A DNA stretch of 7,342 nucleotides from SAR324 cluster bacterium (GTDB lineage Bacteria; Bdellovibrionota; UBA2361; JAAZON01). The notes under the pieces were generated by a model that worked only from the letters and a program-made list of their open reading frames with translations, did no database searches and was not told where the DNA came from. This document shows positions 4,838 through 7,342 of the stretch, piece by piece. Position 1 is the stretch's first letter. Each line of letters opens with the position of its first letter. A program made the position numbers and the translations under genes. Location: positions 1-7,342 of the forward strand of contig JAAZON010000301.1 of NCBI GenBank assembly GCA_012797725.1, written 5' to 3'.

Positions 4838-5647
4838 ATGTTAGAAGTTTTTTCACAGGTTTTGACATTAGGCATTGTTGAAGGATTAACGGAGTTCCTT
4901 CCCGTATCAAGTACTGGTCATTTAATATTGGTTGGGGAATTGCTTCGATTCCAGGGGCATTTTGTTGAATCTTTCGATATATTCATTCAGCTCGGGGCTA
5001 TTCTTGCGGTCATTTTTTTGTATAGAGAAAGATTTATAGGTCTTGTTAATTTTAGTAAAGGTGGAAATGCCAAGGGTTCTTTTGAAGGGATATCAGGGCT
5101 GGTAAAGCTTGGTGTTGCATGTTTGCCTGCTTTTGTCGCAGGTCTGCTCTTTTACGGATATATCAAGCGAGAACTTTTCTCCCCGTTCACTGTTGCACTT
5201 GCCCTTATTGTTGGTGGCATAGTGATGATACTGGTAGAATTGTTTCAGCAAAAAGTCAGGGTTAAAACGATTGACGATATAAGCTTGGGCCAAGCTTTCC
5301 TAGTTGGTTTAGCGCAATGCCTTGCACTTTGGCCCGGAATGTCAAGATCCGCATGCACGATAGTTGGTGGGATGTTTTGTGGCATGGATAGAAAAACAGC
5401 AGCGGAATTTTCTTTTTTAGCTGCAGTACCATTAATGATTGTGGCAGTGCTTTATGATCTTTATAAGAGCTTTTCGTCGATTACTACAGATGTTCTTTGG
5501 CTCTATGGGCTAGGGTTTGTCGTGTCATTCATCACGGCGATATTAGAAGTTCGCCTGTTTTTGGATCTGTTAAATAGGACAAATCTGATTCCTTTTGCCC
5601 TATACAGGATCGCTCTAGGAATTATTGTTGTGCTTTTGATTTCTTAA
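4838..5647 (+). CDS. uppP: Undecaprenyl-diphosphatase (BacA/UppP family)
   Basis: UppP dephosphorylates undecaprenyl diphosphate to undecaprenyl phosphate, recycling the lipid carrier for peptidoglycan and other envelope glycans; high expression can give bacitracin resistance. The protein has 269 residues (E. coli: 273) and several membrane helices. The first active-site motif EGLTEFLPVSSTGHL spans 15-29, with Glu15, Glu19, the Ser pair 24-25 and His28. The second, WPGMSRSACTIVGG, spans 165-178, with the essential Arg170. The start is 2 bp after the upstream glycosyltransferase stop with only a weak SD, so translation is probably coupled. Position between two GT-C enzymes fits supply of the carrier they use. 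A terminator-like hairpin follows the gene. The identification is very secure. Confidence 0.97.
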   Translation: MLEVFSQVLTLGIVEGLTEFLPVSSTGHLILVGELLRFQGHFVESFDIFIQLGAILAVIFLYRERFIGLVNFSKGGNAKGSFEGISGLVKLGVACLPAFVAGLLFYGYIKRELFSPFTVALALIVGGIVMILVELFQQKVRVKTIDDISLGQAFLVGLAQCLALWPGMSRSACTIVGGMFCGMDRKTAAEFSFLAAVPLMIVAVLYDLYKSFSSITTDVLWLYGLGFVVSFITAILEVRLFLDLLNRTNLIPFALYRIALGIIVVLLIS

Positions 5648-5656
5648 ATGAGTAAT

Positions 5657-5690
5657 AAGTGCTAGTCATTTTAATTGTCGGCACTTTTTT
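5657..5690 (+). terminator. Possible weak intrinsic terminator after uppP
   Basis: AAGTGC (5657-5662) and GCACTT (5681-5686) form a 6-bp stem with an 18-base loop, running into TTTTTT (5685-5690). The long loop and short stem suggest partial termination, which would reduce expression of the next glycosyltransferase rather than cut it off. Confidence 0.5.
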
Positions 5691-5696
5691 ATAAAC

Positions 5697-5718
5697 GAGG
5701 GGAAAAAGGGAAGGGAAG
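5697..5718 (+). promoter_or_regulatory. Purine-rich ribosome binding tract before the second glycosyltransferase
   Basis: An uninterrupted 22-base purine run holds several SD-like boxes. The last, AGGGA at 5712-5716, is 5 bases before TTG 5722 but 17 bases before the in-frame ATG at 5734, which favours the TTG start. Confidence 0.5.
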
Positions 5719-5721
5719 CAT

Positions 5722-7308
5722 TTGAGAAACGGCATGCTTAGGAGTCTTCAGTGTATTGTTGCCTATGTTGTCTTTTTAGGGCTCCTTCTTTTTATGCATC
5801 ATACACGAATAGCCAAGGACGATGGTTTAATTGGTGAAGAGCTAGCAGTAGGGTATCGGAATGTTGTCTACTTCGAGCAACAAAGAATAACAGATGGTTA
5901 TTCGACGAATTACTCTGGACAAATTTTCTATTATATTGGAAGCAAGGTTTTACCAATTACAATAAACAGTGCTCGAATTCTTACAATACTTGCCACGGCA
6001 TTTTTGGGGCCATTGATTCTGCTTTTCATGTACAGACTCTGTCCGAGAGCGAGTCTTCTAAGTGCGTGGTTCCCGGTTCTTTTATTGCCAATGCTTCCAG
6101 CCGTTGCTTGGTATGGAAGCATTGCAACAGAAAATCTAACAGACTGTGCCTTCTCATTTGCGGCTCTTTACTCCGCGTTTGATTGGCATTGGTGTTGGAG
6201 GCGTACGTCTTTTTGGGTTAGGCTCTTTAGCTTCATTGCTTTGTTTGCTTTCGCCGTGCACTTCTATCCATCCTCATTGCCAGTTCTGATGTGTACCTTG
6301 ATGATAGTGCTTTGGAGGACATGGAGCCAAAAAGAGAGCATCAAGGGGGCTTTGTTCCAGCTAGGAATATTTGCGTTGATTGTTGCAGCATTAACTGTAT
6401 GGCCATATTTTTATTACAATGAAAGCCATATCCCCCTATGGCAAGGGGGCGGACAGCTGCTGCTTACAAAGGAGGCTCTGTGGAGCAACCTCCGCATTAA
6501 CTACTTGGATCTTTTCGTTCAGCCAGCTTCGTATCTAATTGGTGGTTATGTTGAGCAGCCTTGCTTTGCTTTCTTTCGAGGAGGGATATTTATAGTATTT
6601 TTGCTGGTTTTAGGCTTGTTTTCTTTTAATCGTCAACAGGAAAGCTTTTCAATCTTATTTATCACAATAGCAAGCCTTGCTTTGACAACTGTAGCAGGAG
6701 CCAATCCGGGCATAAGAAGAGCGATGCCCTTTGTAATTTGTTTCTGTCTCTTCGCAGGGATGGGCATTCATTTTATTGCTACCCGTAGATCAATTATCCT
6801 TGTTCGAACTTTATCGGCACTTATTGTTCCAGTTATATTATATTCCTGTAGAGCATACTATCCTGATTTGTCTCTAAGATTTATTACTATTATTTCTGCA
6901 TTGAGTGCGGCTGCAATTTTGTGCGTTTCCATCTTCTTAGCGCATCAGGATAGAAGCAGGCTTATCGCCCCTGTTTTTGGAATTGTCTTTCTTGTCGCCC
7001 CATTCTTAAACTTTTTGGATGCCAGTGAAAGTGTATCGAAGCACTATACAGCCTGGCTTCAGAGACAATTTAAGTATATGCCTGGAAAGAATTATGAGGA
7101 AACAATAGGGGCCCTACTTCAGAGTATGCAAAAAGAGAGCATCGAGATATCAACGGATGACTATGCTTTTGAGACATTGGTGCTGCTTGACTTGTTTTGT
7201 CGAAGAAGACAGATTTCTTGTATTCCGCCTCGGATTGTGGGAAATGGGCCTGTAGATAACCGAGTGAAGTTATTCTCACAACTTGACCCTTGGAAAGGAG
7301 ATAGTTAA
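5722..7308 (+). CDS. Polytopic membrane protein, probable GT-C (GT39/PMT-like) glycosyltransferase
   Basis: This 528-residue protein has an N-terminal hydrophobic helix (about 8-25), then a hydrophilic loop with the acidic cluster DDGLIGEE (33-40). That is where GT-C enzymes carry their catalytic acidic residue. It continues with SARILTIL (Arg85), many membrane helices, HFYPSSLPVL near 180, GANPGIRRAMPF in the middle (comparable to the Arg-rich, Pro-ending segment of such enzymes), and a soluble C-terminal part from about residue 430. Overall similarity to family signatures is weaker than for the ArnT-like neighbour, so the substrate is unknown. It probably uses a polyprenyl-phosphate sugar. 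The start is TTG at 5722; an ATG four codons later is badly spaced from the SD. It is 74 bp after uppP, behind a weak terminator. The next gene starts 21 bp after its stop. Confidence 0.7.
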   Translation: MRNGMLRSLQCIVAYVVFLGLLLFMHHTRIAKDDGLIGEELAVGYRNVVYFEQQRITDGYSTNYSGQIFYYIGSKVLPITINSARILTILATAFLGPLILLFMYRLCPRASLLSAWFPVLLLPMLPAVAWYGSIATENLTDCAFSFAALYSAFDWHWCWRRTSFWVRLFSFIALFAFAVHFYPSSLPVLMCTLMIVLWRTWSQKESIKGALFQLGIFALIVAALTVWPYFYYNESHIPLWQGGGQLLLTKEALWSNLRINYLDLFVQPASYLIGGYVEQPCFAFFRGGIFIVFLLVLGLFSFNRQQESFSILFITIASLALTTVAGANPGIRRAMPFVICFCLFAGMGIHFIATRRSIILVRTLSALIVPVILYSCRAYYPDLSLRFITIISALSAAAILCVSIFLAHQDRSRLIAPVFGIVFLVAPFLNFLDASESVSKHYTAWLQRQFKYMPGKNYEETIGALLQSMQKESIEISTDDYAFETLVLLDLFCRRRQISCIPPRIVGNGPVDNRVKLFSQLDPWKGDS

Positions 7309-7314
7309 TGCGAG

Positions 7315-7321
7315 AAGGGAG
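7315..7321 (+). promoter_or_regulatory. Ribosome binding site of the right-edge gene
   Basis: AAGGGAG followed by 8 bases and ATG at 7330: the same box and spacing as before the Hpt gene. It is the main support for the gene start there. Confidence 0.6.
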
Positions 7322-7329
7322 ATTGTTCA

Positions 7330-7342
7330 ATGAAAAATGAGA
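7330..7342 (+). CDS. Start of an unidentified gene, cut by the window edge
   Basis: Only ATG and three further codons (MKNE) are visible before the edge. The good SD 8 bases upstream and the 21-bp gap after the second glycosyltransferase suggest the next gene of the same operon. A product cannot be proposed from four residues. The ATG at 7308, overlapping the previous stop, opens only a 10-codon frame and is less likely. Confidence 0.5.

Noticed and set aside
7070..7330. 86-codon minus-strand frame at the right end
   Set aside because: It lies antisense over the soluble end of the second glycosyltransferase and over the SD of the next gene, with no recognisable domain.
7308..7340. ATG overlapping the stop of the second glycosyltransferase (TAATG)
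   Set aside because: The frame ends after 10 codons. The ATG at 7330 with AAGGGAG at 8-base spacing is a better start for the next gene.

Overview
The window looks like chromosomal DNA of a Gram-negative-type bacterium of moderate to low GC. By eye it is AT-richer than 50%, and the codon use looks even across all genes. The gene mix is a prokaryotic class 1 AdoMet decarboxylase, stand-alone two-component parts, UppP and ArnT-like membrane glycosyltransferases. That would fit a deltaproteobacteria- or Bdellovibrio-like lineage, but nothing here fixes the taxon. I see no transposase, integrase, phage gene, CRISPR array, tRNA or rRNA.

Layout: the window is split by a divergent intergenic region at about 2257-2640. 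Leftwards on the minus strand, in transcription order, come a canonical stand-alone receiver protein (1849-2256), a longer receiver-like protein whose phosphorylation residues are replaced (1012-1746), a gene-poor stretch of about 515 bp, the AdoMet decarboxylase gene speD (85-495), and the first 18 codons of another gene running off the left edge. Rightwards on the plus strand come a small histidine phosphotransfer (Hpt) protein (2641-3024), an ArnT/GT83-like glycosyltransferase (3069-4835), uppP (4838-5647), a second polytopic GT-C-type glycosyltransferase (5722-7308), and the first codons of a further gene at the right edge.

Three themes emerge. (1) Polyamine synthesis: SpeD makes the aminopropyl donor for spermidine, and the edge gene 29 bp downstream is probably co-transcribed with it. 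The leader of speD holds a short SD-preceded reading frame and a hairpin followed by a T-run. This could be an attenuator, but that is inference. (2) A phosphorelay set without a kinase: a receiver, a degenerate receiver and an Hpt protein sit around one divergent promoter region, and a 10-bp repeat is present on both sides of it. (3) Lipid-carrier glycosylation: UppP regenerates undecaprenyl phosphate, and the two GT-C enzymes flanking it very likely use polyprenyl-phosphate sugars. Together they suggest modification of an envelope glycan, lipid A or protein.

Four starts were chosen on Shine-Dalgarno evidence: speD at 495 rather than 534, Hpt at 2641 rather than 2617, a GTG start for the receiver, and a TTG start for the second glycosyltransferase. 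I found no clearly new multi-gene system. The most unusual items are the degenerate receiver with its unrecognised C-terminal half and the speD leader.
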